Below the pieces are notes generated by a model. It saw only the letters and a list, made by a program, of their open reading frames with translations, was not told the origin of the DNA and did not search any database. A stretch of 35,914 bases of DNA, from positions 1 to 35,914 of the forward strand of contig ASNI01000025.1 of the NCBI GenBank assembly GCA_000404785.1, given 5' to 3'. The DNA is from Cloacimonetes bacterium SCGC AAA252-N17. GTDB taxonomy: Bacteria; Cloacimonadota; Cloacimonadia; JGIOTU-2. The translations under genes were made by a program, and so were the position numbers. This document shows positions 22,413 to 31,240 of the stretch, one piece after another (positions within the stretch are counted from its first letter, which is position 1; every line of letters starts with the position of its first letter).

Positions 22413-23087
22413 CTAATGCGAAGCATGTCTAAATGAAATTTTTGATTCTTCGCCTTTACGCAGACGAATGATATTTTCTTTATGACGATATATTATCAGA
22501 ATTGCCGTACAGGTTGTCAAAATAAGGAGAGGAATTTCATCAAAATTGGGAATGTTACGAATGATCTCAACGATCCAAAAAGTGAGTACTGCAACGAGCG
22601 ACGCAAGAGATATGTAACGGAAAAACGCAGCTATGATGAGGAACACACCAAGGGCAATTAAAAAGGGAATAGGAAGCAAATTAAAATATACACCTGCACC
22701 TGTTGCCATACCTTTTCCACCTTTGAATTTCAGGAAAACCGGATAAATATGCCCGATAATTGCAGCGAGTCCTATTGCTACGATAGCGATCTGATAGGTT
22801 TGAGGATTTGTATAGTCAAGGCATGGCTTGATACCGAAAATGGTTTGTTCGCAGGATTGTGCAAGTAGAAGCCGTCCGATCTCGACTGCAAAGAATCCCT
22901 TGAAGAAATCAAAAATAAGTGAAATTATACCGGGTACTACTCCGAGAGTCCTCAAAACATTTGTTGCCCCGATATTCTTACTTCCATGTTCCCGTATATC
23001 AATTTTTTTGAGGATCTTACCCAAAATAAATCCGCTGGGTATCGCACCAAGAAAATAGGAGATTAGCAGGGTAACAAAAAGGATCAT
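22413..23087 (-). CDS. plsY: Glycerol-3-phosphate acyltransferase PlsY
   Basis: This 224-aa multi-pass membrane protein transfers acyl groups from acyl-phosphate to glycerol 3-phosphate, starting phospholipid synthesis. The conserved loops are visible: SYFLGAIPSGFILGK, REHGSKNIGATNVLRTLG, FKGGKGMATGAGVYF and YRHKENIIRLRKGEE. Several hydrophobic helices separate them. Its ATG overlaps the der stop by 4 nt (minus strand), so it is translationally coupled to the GTPase gene. Confidence 0.95.
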   Translation of the reverse strand: MILFVTLLISYFLGAIPSGFILGKILKKIDIREHGSKNIGATNVLRTLGVVPGIISLIFDFFKGFFAVEIGRLLLAQSCEQTIFGIKPCLDYTNPQTYQIAIVAIGLAAIIGHIYPVFLKFKGGKGMATGAGVYFNLLPIPFLIALGVFLIIAAFFRYISLASLVAVLTFWIVEIIRNIPNFDEIPLLILTTCTAILIIYRHKENIIRLRKGEESKISFRHASH

Positions 23088-24403
23088 GATTTATCCTTAA
23101 ATTTTAATTTGATCGTGACGCCTTCAAAACCGAATTCTTGTCGGATCTGATTTTGTATGTATCTTTTATAATTTTCTGTAATGAGCGTGGCATTATTCAT
23201 AACAAATAGGAAAAGTGGGGGGTTGGTATCGACCTGGGATGCATAATAGAATTTAACTCGTTTGTGTGAAGTATGAGTTGGAGGATTTTGCCCAACGATT
23301 TTTTGTAGAAAGGCATTCATGTAGTGCGTAGGAATTCTTTTCTCTCGTTGTTTGTTCACAAAGAGTACAAGATCGAGAAGTTTTCTTACACGTTGACCGC
23401 TTTTCGCAGAGATAAAAATTAGAGGTGCATAGCTTGCATAATTCAAACTGTAGCGAATTTCATCTTCATATTTTTTAGCTGTTTTATGATCCTTTTCGAT
23501 CACATCCCATTTATTGACAACCAGAATGAGCGCTTTGAACTGGGATTGAGCATATTCAATGATCCGCTTATCCTGAACAGAGATTTCTTCCTGGGCATCC
23601 AGAAGAACAAGTACTATGTCTGCATCATTAATACTACGGAGACTTCGCAAGTTGCTGAAATATTCAATTCCGAACTTCACCCTGCTCTTTCTGCGCAGTC
23701 CGGCTGTATCTATGATGGTCATATTGCAGCCGTTATATTCAAAATTCAGATGTATAGAATCCCGTGTGGTGCCCGGAATATCATCTACAATAACAGAATT
23801 CTGTCCAATGATCTTATTTACTAATGAGGATTTTCCTACATTCGGTTTGCCTACCACGGCTATTTTGATAGTATTTTCTCTGAATTGTTCTTCTATTTCA
23901 GAGCGAGAAGGTAATTTATTCACGATCTGATTCTGAAATTCTGAGAAATTTCTTCCACTAATAGCAGAAATACCGATAGGATTACCAAACCCAAGAGCCA
24001 TGAATTCATAAACTTCCAATTCCTCTTTATCATTATCAACCTTATTGACCGTGAAGATCACTTTGTCCTGAACAGGGAAGAGCATTTTTGAGATTTGCTG
24101 GTCATAATCTGTGATACCAATTTTGCAATCTGCTACAAATACGATCAAATCAGCTTCTTCAATAGCAAGTTCAGCTTGTGCTTTGATGGATTGCGTCATT
24201 GTATCTTTTGTACTCGGTACGATCCCACCTGTGTCCACAATGATGAAAGGATAGCCGTTCCATTCGGTTTGATAATATTTTCTATCTCTGGTAACTCCGG
24301 ATTCCTTATCAACGATCGCAAGTCTTCTCTTCACCATTCTGTTAAAAATGGTTGATTTGCCCACATTTGGGCGTCCTACTATTGCAACGATCGGTATAGC
24401 CAT
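23084..24403 (-). CDS. der: Ribosome-assembly GTPase Der (EngA)
   Basis: This 439-aa protein has two tandem GTPase domains and a C-terminal KH-like domain, the hallmark of Der. The first P-loop is GRPNVGKST (~10-18), with DTGG and NKVD. The second is GKPNVGKSS, with DTAGLRRKSRV and NKWD. The C-terminus has PPTHTSHKRVKFYYASQVDTNPPLFLF in the KH-like region. It is needed for 50S subunit maturation. Upstream (24404-24652) is a 249-nt repeat-containing gap, so it probably has its own promoter. Confidence 0.97.
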   Translation of the reverse strand: MAIPIVAIVGRPNVGKSTIFNRMVKRRLAIVDKESGVTRDRKYYQTEWNGYPFIIVDTGGIVPSTKDTMTQSIKAQAELAIEEADLIVFVADCKIGITDYDQQISKMLFPVQDKVIFTVNKVDNDKEELEVYEFMALGFGNPIGISAISGRNFSEFQNQIVNKLPSRSEIEEQFRENTIKIAVVGKPNVGKSSLVNKIIGQNSVIVDDIPGTTRDSIHLNFEYNGCNMTIIDTAGLRRKSRVKFGIEYFSNLRSLRSINDADIVLVLLDAQEEISVQDKRIIEYAQSQFKALILVVNKWDVIEKDHKTAKKYEDEIRYSLNYASYAPLIFISAKSGQRVRKLLDLVLFVNKQREKRIPTHYMNAFLQKIVGQNPPTHTSHKRVKFYYASQVDTNPPLFLFVMNNATLITENYKRYIQNQIRQEFGFEGVTIKLKFKDKS

Positions 24404-24526
24404 AATTTAAGATTACAGTGGGATTTTCGTGGAAAAGGTTGTCAAATATTTTGTGGAATGAGCGGGCATGTACTCAAAGATTTTCTATGAATAAAAACAA
24501 GAGGAGAAAAATTAGGACAAGACAAA

Positions 24527-24634
24527 CACTGATTCAGAAAATATAATGAAGAAAAATAAATTTAATTCTTAATCTGCGAGAATCAGTCCGCCAGCTGGCG
24601 GAGAAGACTGAAGCGCAGCGAAGTCGCATGGTTG
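24527..24634. repeat. Dispersed repeats between der and the DUF2851 gene
   Basis: The segment contains ACTGATTCAGAAAATATAA and CTTAATCTGCGAGAATCAG (shared with 17100-17164), the perfect palindrome TCCGCCAGCTGGCGGA (24587-24602), and GAAGACTGAAGCGCAGCGAA-GTCGCATGG, an inverted short form of the 14097 module. Confidence 0.8.
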
Positions 24635-24652
24635 TATATTTGTAAAATTTCC

Positions 24653-25972
24653 TTATTTCAGATTGGTAACGCAATTATCACACTCATGTTGAGCGCAGAA
24701 CTGGTAGTAGAGCTGGATCATTCCCTGCTGCATTTGTAAGTTTATACGGAAATGTATGCCATCCTTAAGAAGGGTGTGCATATAATGAGTAATATAATTC
24801 TCGGATAATTTTGGTAAATCACCATACACCTTAAAGATCATATTTTGCAATGTATCATAACGCAGTGTTTGAGCATATACATAACATACTGGTTGAATAA
24901 TATTTGAGAAAATATCCCTGCACCGAGATGAGCCGATTGAAGGATGATCCTCTTGGCTTAATAGGTTTGAAAAGTCTGCTTCAATTTTCCTTGCGTCAAT
25001 TGTTTGGGTATCACCATAACTAAAAAGTGCAATGATCGAGTTAATCAAGTTTCCCTGCTTGAGAGCGGAGCAGATAAAAGGTGCGATCTGCCAGAGTCTG
25101 TTCACCGGATGATTCTGTGGACGGCAACGGAAGAAATTCCAGTCATCTTTTTGGAGTGTGCGATGCAATTTTGCATCAAATCGAGAACGTATTTTATCAA
25201 ACCGTTGAAGGAGCTTTTCATCAACGTAAGAGAAGTTATAATCATGCAGATCAAATCCACCTTTAAATAGTAAAATGCAAAAGATATCATTAAAATCCTT
25301 GCATTCATTCATGAAAGTTTTCAATTCCTGAAAAGGAAGCAGCTTCGCCAACTTGAAAAATGGCATTTTATTCTTGCCATATCCGAGAGCTTCAATTATT
25401 CCTTCATAAAGAATCTGATTAAAATCCGAGTTGTATAATTCTGCGGAAAAGCGTTTACACTTTTTTAGAAAACGTTCTTTTCCCAGAGAGAGGAGAATAC
25501 CTTTCAATACATTTGAATGGTGTAAATCCTTTACCAGAAGGCATTCGATGGTTTTCTGCTGTGATGTATCAAAGGGTTTTTGTCCGTATCGTTTCCATAA
25601 TTTGTCTATTTGCTCGTCAAGATTGAGCTGGAGTTCCAGTATGGGTATTTTGTTACCGCTTTCAGAGATCGTGAATTCGGCATTCTGGTCATTTGTAAAG
25701 ACTACATGAAGGATCACATTATTGTAATTTTTGTCCTCATGATGATTGTGAGCTTTCCAATCATACTCATGCTTGTGTATTTCAACATCTCCTTGCAGTT
25801 TTTTGCCATCAAAGAGGATGATACTGTTTATGAAATCAGGTCCTGCATCGGTATTCCATTTACCTTGAAAAAGGATCTCTATCTTGGTTCCAGCAACAGT
25901 TCTAATAGTATCTTTGAGATGCTGTTCATCCCAGATATGATATAAAAAATTCTCTGCTATATATTTTTTCAT
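24653..25972 (-). CDS. DUF2851 family protein
   Basis: This 439-aa protein of unknown function is recognised by its N-terminal signature: ENFLYHIWDEQHL, FQGKWNTDAGPDFINS, LQGDVEIHKHEYDW and the following HH. Its C-terminus is QLYYQFCAQHECDNC, with paired Cys that may bind metal. The N-terminal half resembles a compact nuclease-like beta fold with conserved D and E residues (GPDF ... GDVEIH), but an activity is not established. No signal peptide is evident. It is monocistronic on the minus strand with a large non-coding region behind its start. Confidence 0.85.
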   Translation of the reverse strand: MKKYIAENFLYHIWDEQHLKDTIRTVAGTKIEILFQGKWNTDAGPDFINSIILFDGKKLQGDVEIHKHEYDWKAHNHHEDKNYNNVILHVVFTNDQNAEFTISESGNKIPILELQLNLDEQIDKLWKRYGQKPFDTSQQKTIECLLVKDLHHSNVLKGILLSLGKERFLKKCKRFSAELYNSDFNQILYEGIIEALGYGKNKMPFFKLAKLLPFQELKTFMNECKDFNDIFCILLFKGGFDLHDYNFSYVDEKLLQRFDKIRSRFDAKLHRTLQKDDWNFFRCRPQNHPVNRLWQIAPFICSALKQGNLINSIIALFSYGDTQTIDARKIEADFSNLLSQEDHPSIGSSRCRDIFSNIIQPVCYVYAQTLRYDTLQNMIFKVYGDLPKLSENYITHYMHTLLKDGIHFRINLQMQQGMIQLYYQFCAQHECDNCVTNLK

Positions 25973-26771
25973 GGTTACCTTTTATGACAGTTTTATAAAA
26001 AATGTAACTGAAATTTCGTATAAGTGGAAATTACTTAAAAAAATCATATTTAACCTTTTATAAAATCTACTGCGAGACTTGAGAAATGTACTATATATTT
26101 GTCAATTTTATTGTTATGATAACTTATTCTTTCATATAAAAGGGATACCCCCAAAATTTAGACACACATTTTCTATAGGGTCTATGAATATAGAAATTGC
26201 GTGATATTTTAGGTGGAAAATTATTTTAATATTCTCTTTGTGAAAGAACTTTTCACACGACTATTTCCTTCATGTCACATTGCGGTTCTTTATCATATAA
26301 GTTAACTGGTGGACAGAATAACAAACTATTTTAAATGAAAAGAACATTGTCATTCTGAGAGGAACGAAGAATCTATTCTTTGAAAACGAACCCTCAGCCT
26401 GTGATATTACACTTTACTAAAATAAATAGATACTTCACGGATGCATTCGCTACGCTCAGCACATGGTTTATACTGAGTGAAACGAATGTGTTCAGGATGA
26501 CAACGTTTTATTTTGTTTTCATAACATGAAACCGAGTAAGGTTCAGATTTATAGTACTGAATTATAATAGTTTGTAATAGTACTCACATTGTTTAAATAT
26601 TTCTATAGTAAAACAACTTAATTTTTCTACATCGACTCGGGTTTTACATTGCCATAATCATGAAATTTTATGCGGGTATGCAAATTTTTTTCATATAAAA
26701 TTTGACACAAGATTTGTAATGCACAAATTAGTTGATAATTACAAAAAAAAAATGTCATCCACGGAGGACGC
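25973..26771. other. ~800-nt non-coding region with short repeats
   Basis: I find no gene here. It holds a copy of the AAGGTTAAATATG box (26027-26062) ahead of the DUF2851 gene and an IS-end-like GGGATACCCCCAAAATTTAG (26142-26161). It also holds CATTCTGAGAGGAACGAAGA (26350-26369) and an imperfect hairpin of ATTCGCTACGCTCAG with CTGAGTGAAACGAAT (~26444-26489), both of a type commonly dispersed in environmental genomes. The last ~60 nt hold the HU leader with a possible TTGACA at 26702-26707. Confidence 0.6.
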
Positions 26772-27053
26772 ATGACCAAAGCTGATTTAATTCAGGCAAT
26801 TTCTCAGGAAACGGGAATTATTTTGAAAGATACTAAAATTATCGTTGATGCACTCTTGGATAATATAAAGATCAGTATGATCAATGGAGAGCACATTGAA
26901 CTTAGAGGATTTGGTACCTTCAAAAACAAGGTGCGTAAAGCACGCATCGCACGTAATCCCAACACAAAGGATCTTGTTCACCTACCAGAGCGAGTGGTCC
27001 CAACCTTTAAGTTTTCGAAATTCTTTATTGATGAAGTAATGGATAACAACTAA
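26772..27053 (+). CDS. HU/IHF-family DNA-binding protein
   Basis: This 93-aa histone-like protein begins MTKADLIQAISQETGI and has the beta-arm region ELRGFGTF, with RKARIARNPNTKD at the DNA-contacting arm tip, then VVPTFKFSKFF. It binds and bends DNA as a dimer. HU and IHF subtypes cannot be separated safely; the arm sequence NPNTKD is IHF/HU-like. A strong GGAGG lies 6 nt before the ATG. It is followed 16 nt later by the tiny ribosomal-type gene. Confidence 0.93.
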   Translation: MTKADLIQAISQETGIILKDTKIIVDALLDNIKISMINGEHIELRGFGTFKNKVRKARIARNPNTKDLVHLPERVVPTFKFSKFFIDEVMDNN

Positions 27054-27069
27054 TCATCTTGGAGTTGAA

Positions 27070-27159
27070 ATGCCCTGCGGGAAAAAACGAAAAAAAGCAA
27101 AAATCAATAAGCATAAACGTAAAAAGAGACTAAAAAAGAACCGTCATAAAAAGAAATAA
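27070..27159 (+). CDS. AURKAIP1/COX24-type small ribosomal protein (29 aa)
   Basis: The ATG at 27070 opens a 29-codon frame beginning MPCGKKRKKAKINKHKRKK and ending KKNRHKKK, with GGAG 7 nt upstream. Two thirds of the residues are Lys/Arg/His. It closely resembles the short MPSGKKRKR..THKRKKRLRKNRHKK proteins of Bacteroidetes annotated as AURKAIP1/COX24 domain proteins, related to the small-subunit proteins bS22/mS38. It probably sits in the 30S subunit decoding region. It is below common gene-caller length limits and easily missed. It probably shares the HU transcript. Confidence 0.82.
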   Translation: MPCGKKRKKAKINKHKRKKRLKKNRHKKK

Positions 27160-27211
27160 TGGTGCTATGCTGATTTGAATAGCCCATGCATCTAAAAATG
27201 GAGTACGGTAT

Positions 27212-27409
27212 ATGTACAAAATATTAGCGAAACTCAGTGCTATTGTTGCAGCTATATTATTACTTCTTGGTATAATTGATAAGATATTCTTTCCTCACAG
27301 CAATATTCTGTTGCAGCATGAAAACTATTTCATAGCTGCAAATCCCTTTATTTTGTTTGGGATCCTCTTCTTTATTGCATCTTATATAAAGTCTAAGAAA
27401 AAAGAATAG
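27212..27409 (+). CDS. Small two-helix membrane protein
   Basis: This 65-aa protein has two hydrophobic helices: residues ~5-26 (ILAKLSAIVAAILLLLGIIDKIF) and ~43-60 (AANPFILFGILFFIASYI). A short polar loop lies between them and a Lys-rich KSKKKE tail follows, so both ends are probably cytoplasmic. GGAG lies 9 nt before the ATG. No family recognised. Hydrophobic patterning and the binding site favour a real gene. Confidence 0.65.
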   Translation: MYKILAKLSAIVAAILLLLGIIDKIFFPHSNILLQHENYFIAANPFILFGILFFIASYIKSKKKE

Positions 27410-27446
27410 TAAAATATTTCGTAAACGACCTTCACTCTTAATAAAA

Positions 27447-27523
27447 TGGTCGGGATGGCCGGATTTGAACCGGCGACTTCTTCGTCCCGAACGAAGCGCG
27501 CTACCGGGCTGCGCTACATCCCG
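27447..27523 (-). tRNA. tRNA-Pro (anticodon CGG)
   Basis: The 77-nt minus-strand sequence folds as a full cloverleaf: acceptor CGGGATG/CATCCCG, D arm GCGC-AGCCCGGTA-GCGC, anticodon stem CTTCG/CGAAG with loop TTCGGGA (anticodon CGG), T arm GCCGG-TTCAAAT-CCGGC, discriminator A and an encoded CCA. It decodes CCG proline codons. Confidence 0.96.
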
Positions 27524-27621
27524 ACAGGGAATCAAAACCTTTGTATAAGAATCATCTGTCAAGAAAAAGCGGTGCTATGTCACAGGTACAAGGGATGAGA
27601 AAAAAGTATATCAGCTTTTCA

Positions 27622-27649
27622 TTGACAAATATAGGCATCAGAGTAATAT
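27622..27649 (+). promoter_or_regulatory. Predicted lon promoter
   Basis: TTGACA (27622-27627), 16-nt spacer, TAATAT (27644-27649), ending 30 nt before the lon start. No CIRCE-like operator is seen here. Confidence 0.5.
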
Positions 27650-27679
27650 TTATTGTAAAAATTTAGGTTTTATGTATCT

Positions 27680-30028
27680 ATGAAAGAGAAAATTTTAGAA
27701 GAACAGGAAAATACATTACCAATAATTCCCACCAGAAATATTGTGATCTTTCCTCAGATGATCGTACCTCTGGTTATTGGAAGAACGCATTCTATTAAGG
27801 CAACGGAAGAAGCATACGGAAAGAACAAGATAATCTTTTGTGTTGCCCAAAAATCACCTGATACTCAAAAACCTCAGCAGGAAGATATGTACGAGATGGG
27901 GGTTGTGTGCCAGATATTGCAGATATTGAAAATGCCCGATGCGACCATTCGAATTCTGGTTGAGGGTTTACAACGCGCAAAGATCGAAGAGTTATATTTT
28001 TCTGATGATTATATGAGTGCTAAACTGGATCTTATTCCTAAAGAAACATTGAAAGAGACCTCGGAAAATATTGCACTCCTTCAAACACTGGAGCATGATT
28101 TTAAAGAATATGGAAAACTGAGCAGAAATTTCTCTGATGATGTGCTTATCACCTATGAAAATCTTAAATCAATGGATGATAAGGTTGATTTTATGGCGTC
28201 GAACATCGACCTCGATCTGGAAGTAATGCAGAAACTCCTTGAAGTCAACCTTATGGAGCGGATCTTCGATTTGATCGAGTATATTTCCAAGGAACTTGAG
28301 ATATTGAAAATTCGCAAGAAAATTGCCGGCGAGGTTAGAAGTAAGTTAACCAAATCCCAAAAGGAATATTTTCTCAATCAGGAACTTAAAGCGATCCAGA
28401 AGGAACTTGGCTTTTCCGAAGACCAGAACGTTGATGTGAAGGATCTTGAAAAAAAGATAAATAAACTCCACCTTACAGTGGAAGCAAAAGAGAAAGCTGA
28501 ATATGAACTGAACAAGCTGCGCAGAACCAATCCGATTTCACCGGAATATTCAGTTTCTTTGAATTATCTCAACTGGCTCGCCGACCTGCCGTGGAATGAT
28601 CCAAAAAAGGGACGGTTTGATCTTACGCAAACAGAAAAAATTCTCGATGATGATCATTATGGTTTGAAAAAGATCAAAGAACGCATTGTTGAATATCTTG
28701 CAGTACTCAAAATGGTCAAAAAAGTGAAAGGGCAGATACTGTGCTTTGTCGGTCCCCCAGGTGTTGGAAAAACATCACTGGGACAATCAATTGCAAGAGC
28801 ATTGAATAGAAAGTTCGTGCGTCTTTCCCTTGGTGGAGTACGTGATGAAGCAGAAATTCGAGGGCACAGAAAGACTTATATCGGTGCAATGCCTGGAATA
28901 ATTATTCAGTCGATGAAGCGCGTCGGCAAAAAGAATCCTGTAATTATGCTTGATGAAGTGGATAAGATGAGCATGGATTTCCGTGGAGATCCATCATCAG
29001 CATTGCTGGAAGTTCTCGACCCGGAGCAGAACTATGAATTTCATGATCATTATATTGAAGTAGGATATGACCTATCCCAAGTGCTCTTTATCACTACTGC
29101 AAACAACCTTTTTTCGATTCCTCCAGCACTTCAGGACAGAATGGAAGTGATTACCCTGCCCGGATATACAGAATTTGAAAAATGTAATATAGCTAAGGGA
29201 TTTCTTCTTCCAAAACAAATTGAGAAACACGGTTTCAACCATAAGATCAAAGTAGAATTTTCCGACAATGCCTTTCTCAAAATAATAAGAAATTATACAC
29301 GAGAAGCCGGAGTACGAAATCTTGAAAGAAGTATCTCATCAGTTCTTCGTAAAATTGTGCGCGAGTATCTTAAAGATAAGAGGAAGAATTCCTATAAAGT
29401 GGCTGAGTCCAGTATCAGAAAGTATCTTGGTATAGAGAAATACCTTTACTCAGATGTAAAAAAAGAAGATAATATTGGCGTGGCAAATGGACTTGCATGG
29501 ACTTCTGTAGGCGGTGTTCTTCTGCAGGTAGAAGCTGTAGTTTTAGAAGGAAAGGGCAACCTTTCTCTAACCGGGAAACTCGGTGATGTTATGAAAGAAT
29601 CAGCCAGTGCAGCGCTGAGTTATGCAAGAGCTAATTATTCAAATTTTGGGCTTAAAAAAGACTTTTATAAAACAAAGGATATTCACATACACGTTCCGGA
29701 AGGTGCGATTCCAAAGGATGGTCCGTCAGCTGGGATTACAATAGCTACAGCCATCATCTCTGCCCTTTCCAAAAGAAAAGTACATGTGGATTATGCAATG
29801 ACCGGCGAGATAACCCTCATGGGAGATGTGCTGCCTATTGGTGGACTTGAAGAAAAACTCGTTGCTGCACAGCGAGCTAAGTTAAAAAATATCATTATTC
29901 CAAAAAAGAATTTTAGAGAATTGACTGAAATTCCAAAACAGATCAAAAAAGGACTAAATATTATTACTGTTGAAACAATGGATGAAGTACTTACTTATGC
30001 ATTGCATAAGGATACAAAGGTAGTATAG
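27680..30028 (+). CDS. lon: ATP-dependent protease Lon
   Basis: This 782-aa LonA-type protease has an N-terminal LON substrate-binding domain (PIIPTRNIVIFPQMIVPLVIGR), a coiled-coil region, and an AAA+ domain with Walker A GPPGVGKTS (~358-366), Walker B VIMLDEVDKM and sensor ITTANN. The C-terminal peptidase domain has the catalytic Ser683 in PKDGPSAGI and Lys726 in LEEKLVAAQRA. It degrades misfolded and regulatory proteins in the cytosol. No clear Shine-Dalgarno is present. The stop is directly followed by the next ATG. Confidence 0.98.
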   Translation: MKEKILEEQENTLPIIPTRNIVIFPQMIVPLVIGRTHSIKATEEAYGKNKIIFCVAQKSPDTQKPQQEDMYEMGVVCQILQILKMPDATIRILVEGLQRAKIEELYFSDDYMSAKLDLIPKETLKETSENIALLQTLEHDFKEYGKLSRNFSDDVLITYENLKSMDDKVDFMASNIDLDLEVMQKLLEVNLMERIFDLIEYISKELEILKIRKKIAGEVRSKLTKSQKEYFLNQELKAIQKELGFSEDQNVDVKDLEKKINKLHLTVEAKEKAEYELNKLRRTNPISPEYSVSLNYLNWLADLPWNDPKKGRFDLTQTEKILDDDHYGLKKIKERIVEYLAVLKMVKKVKGQILCFVGPPGVGKTSLGQSIARALNRKFVRLSLGGVRDEAEIRGHRKTYIGAMPGIIIQSMKRVGKKNPVIMLDEVDKMSMDFRGDPSSALLEVLDPEQNYEFHDHYIEVGYDLSQVLFITTANNLFSIPPALQDRMEVITLPGYTEFEKCNIAKGFLLPKQIEKHGFNHKIKVEFSDNAFLKIIRNYTREAGVRNLERSISSVLRKIVREYLKDKRKNSYKVAESSIRKYLGIEKYLYSDVKKEDNIGVANGLAWTSVGGVLLQVEAVVLEGKGNLSLTGKLGDVMKESASAALSYARANYSNFGLKKDFYKTKDIHIHVPEGAIPKDGPSAGITIATAIISALSKRKVHVDYAMTGEITLMGDVLPIGGLEEKLVAAQRAKLKNIIIPKKNFRELTEIPKQIKKGLNIITVETMDEVLTYALHKDTKVV

Positions 30029-30262
30029 ATGAATTTTGAAGTAGTTTCAAGAACAAAGATCGAAGGAAATTCTGAGGAGTTAATCTTGAAAACCGAGAAA
30101 AATAATCTGCAGCTTCTTAGTTATATCCTGGAGACAGTTGAGGGGATGTGCCATTATACTACTGTGGATAAAGAAAAAACCTTACTTAAAGTCGTCTATA
30201 CCTTTGATTTCAAAAATGATGTTGATCAGATCCTACAATCATTAAAGGAAAACGAAGGATAG
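30029..30262 (+). CDS. Small uncharacterised protein (DUF4911-like)
   Basis: This 77-aa acidic protein has an alternating strand-helix-strand-helix pattern (EELILKTEKNNLQLLSYILETVEGM ... LLKVVYTFDFKNDVDQILQSLKEN), reminiscent of DUF4911/ACT-like small domains. The assignment is tentative. Its ATG abuts the lon stop with no gap and the next gene starts 20 nt later, so it is embedded in an operon with lon and meaB. Confidence 0.7.
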   Translation: MNFEVVSRTKIEGNSEELILKTEKNNLQLLSYILETVEGMCHYTTVDKEKTLLKVVYTFDFKNDVDQILQSLKENEG

Positions 30263-30281
30263 TTTTCATTCCTAATTCTAG

Positions 30282-31238
30282 ATGGATCTCAATAAAAAAA
30301 TTGAACAATTGATAGCAGGAAATGTGAGGGCAGCAGCCCAACTCATCACTCATATTGAAAATCAAAATAAGGTACAAGAGATTATTTCAACTATTTATCC
30401 TTACAAAAAAGAAAGTTATATTATTGGCATAACTGGAGCTCCCGGTGTGGGAAAAAGTACAATCACAGACAAATTGATCGAGCAATTAAGAAATCATGAT
30501 AAAAAAGTAGGAATTGTCGCCATTGATCCCACAAGTCCATTTTCTGGTGGTGCAATATTAGGCGACAGGATTCGCCTGCAAAAACATGCAACTGATAAGA
30601 ATGTTTTTATCAGAAGTATGGGCTCGCGAGGGCATCTCGGAGGGCTTGCTCCGGCAACAAACAATGTTATTACGATCCTCTCTGTGCTCGGCTGTGACTA
30701 CATTATTATCGAAACTGTAGGTGTCGGACAATCTGAGGTTGAGATAGTAAAATATGCCGATACAGTGCTCCTTGTGCTTACACCAGAATCAGGGGACAGC
30801 GTGCAGGTAATGAAAGCTGGCATCATGGAGATTGGCGACATATTTGTTATCAATAAATGTGATAGACCTGGAAGTGATAAAATAGAATCTGAGCTTAATA
30901 TCCTTCAACAAATAAGTGATATTCAAGCTGCTGAAAGACCCATTGTAAAGATTGTCGCTCTGAAAAATATCGGAATTCCGGAATTATATCAAGCTGTCCT
31001 TGATCATCAAAAATTGCAGCAGGAAAATAATATGCTGCATAGCAGACGCCGGGCTCGTATCAAGAATGAAATCATAAACAATCTGCAGCAAACGATACTA
31101 TCTCATATTAAAAAGAATATTGTTTCCGACCAGGAAATTGAAGATCTGATTGATGATGTATTTGACAATAAATCCGATCCTTTGACAATATCACTTTCTC
31201 TGATAGAAAAGTCACAAAATAATTCAGAAACGGAGTGA
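30282..31238 (+). CDS. meaB: MeaB/ArgK-type G3E-family GTPase
   Basis: This 318-aa SIMIBI-class GTPase has the P-loop GAPGVGKST (52-60), then VAIDPTSPFSGGAILGDRIRL, RSMGSRGHLGGLA, the switch DYIIIETVGVGQSEVEI and the base-recognition NKCD. These are diagnostic of the MeaB/MMAA family that loads and protects adenosylcobalamin in methylmalonyl-CoA mutase. No mutase or cobalamin gene is nearby, so the partner must be elsewhere. The stop overlaps the next reading frame. Confidence 0.92.
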   Translation: MDLNKKIEQLIAGNVRAAAQLITHIENQNKVQEIISTIYPYKKESYIIGITGAPGVGKSTITDKLIEQLRNHDKKVGIVAIDPTSPFSGGAILGDRIRLQKHATDKNVFIRSMGSRGHLGGLAPATNNVITILSVLGCDYIIIETVGVGQSEVEIVKYADTVLLVLTPESGDSVQVMKAGIMEIGDIFVINKCDRPGSDKIESELNILQQISDIQAAERPIVKIVALKNIGIPELYQAVLDHQKLQQENNMLHSRRRARIKNEIINNLQQTILSHIKKNIVSDQEIEDLIDDVFDNKSDPLTISLSLIEKSQNNSETE

Positions 31239-31240
31239 AC

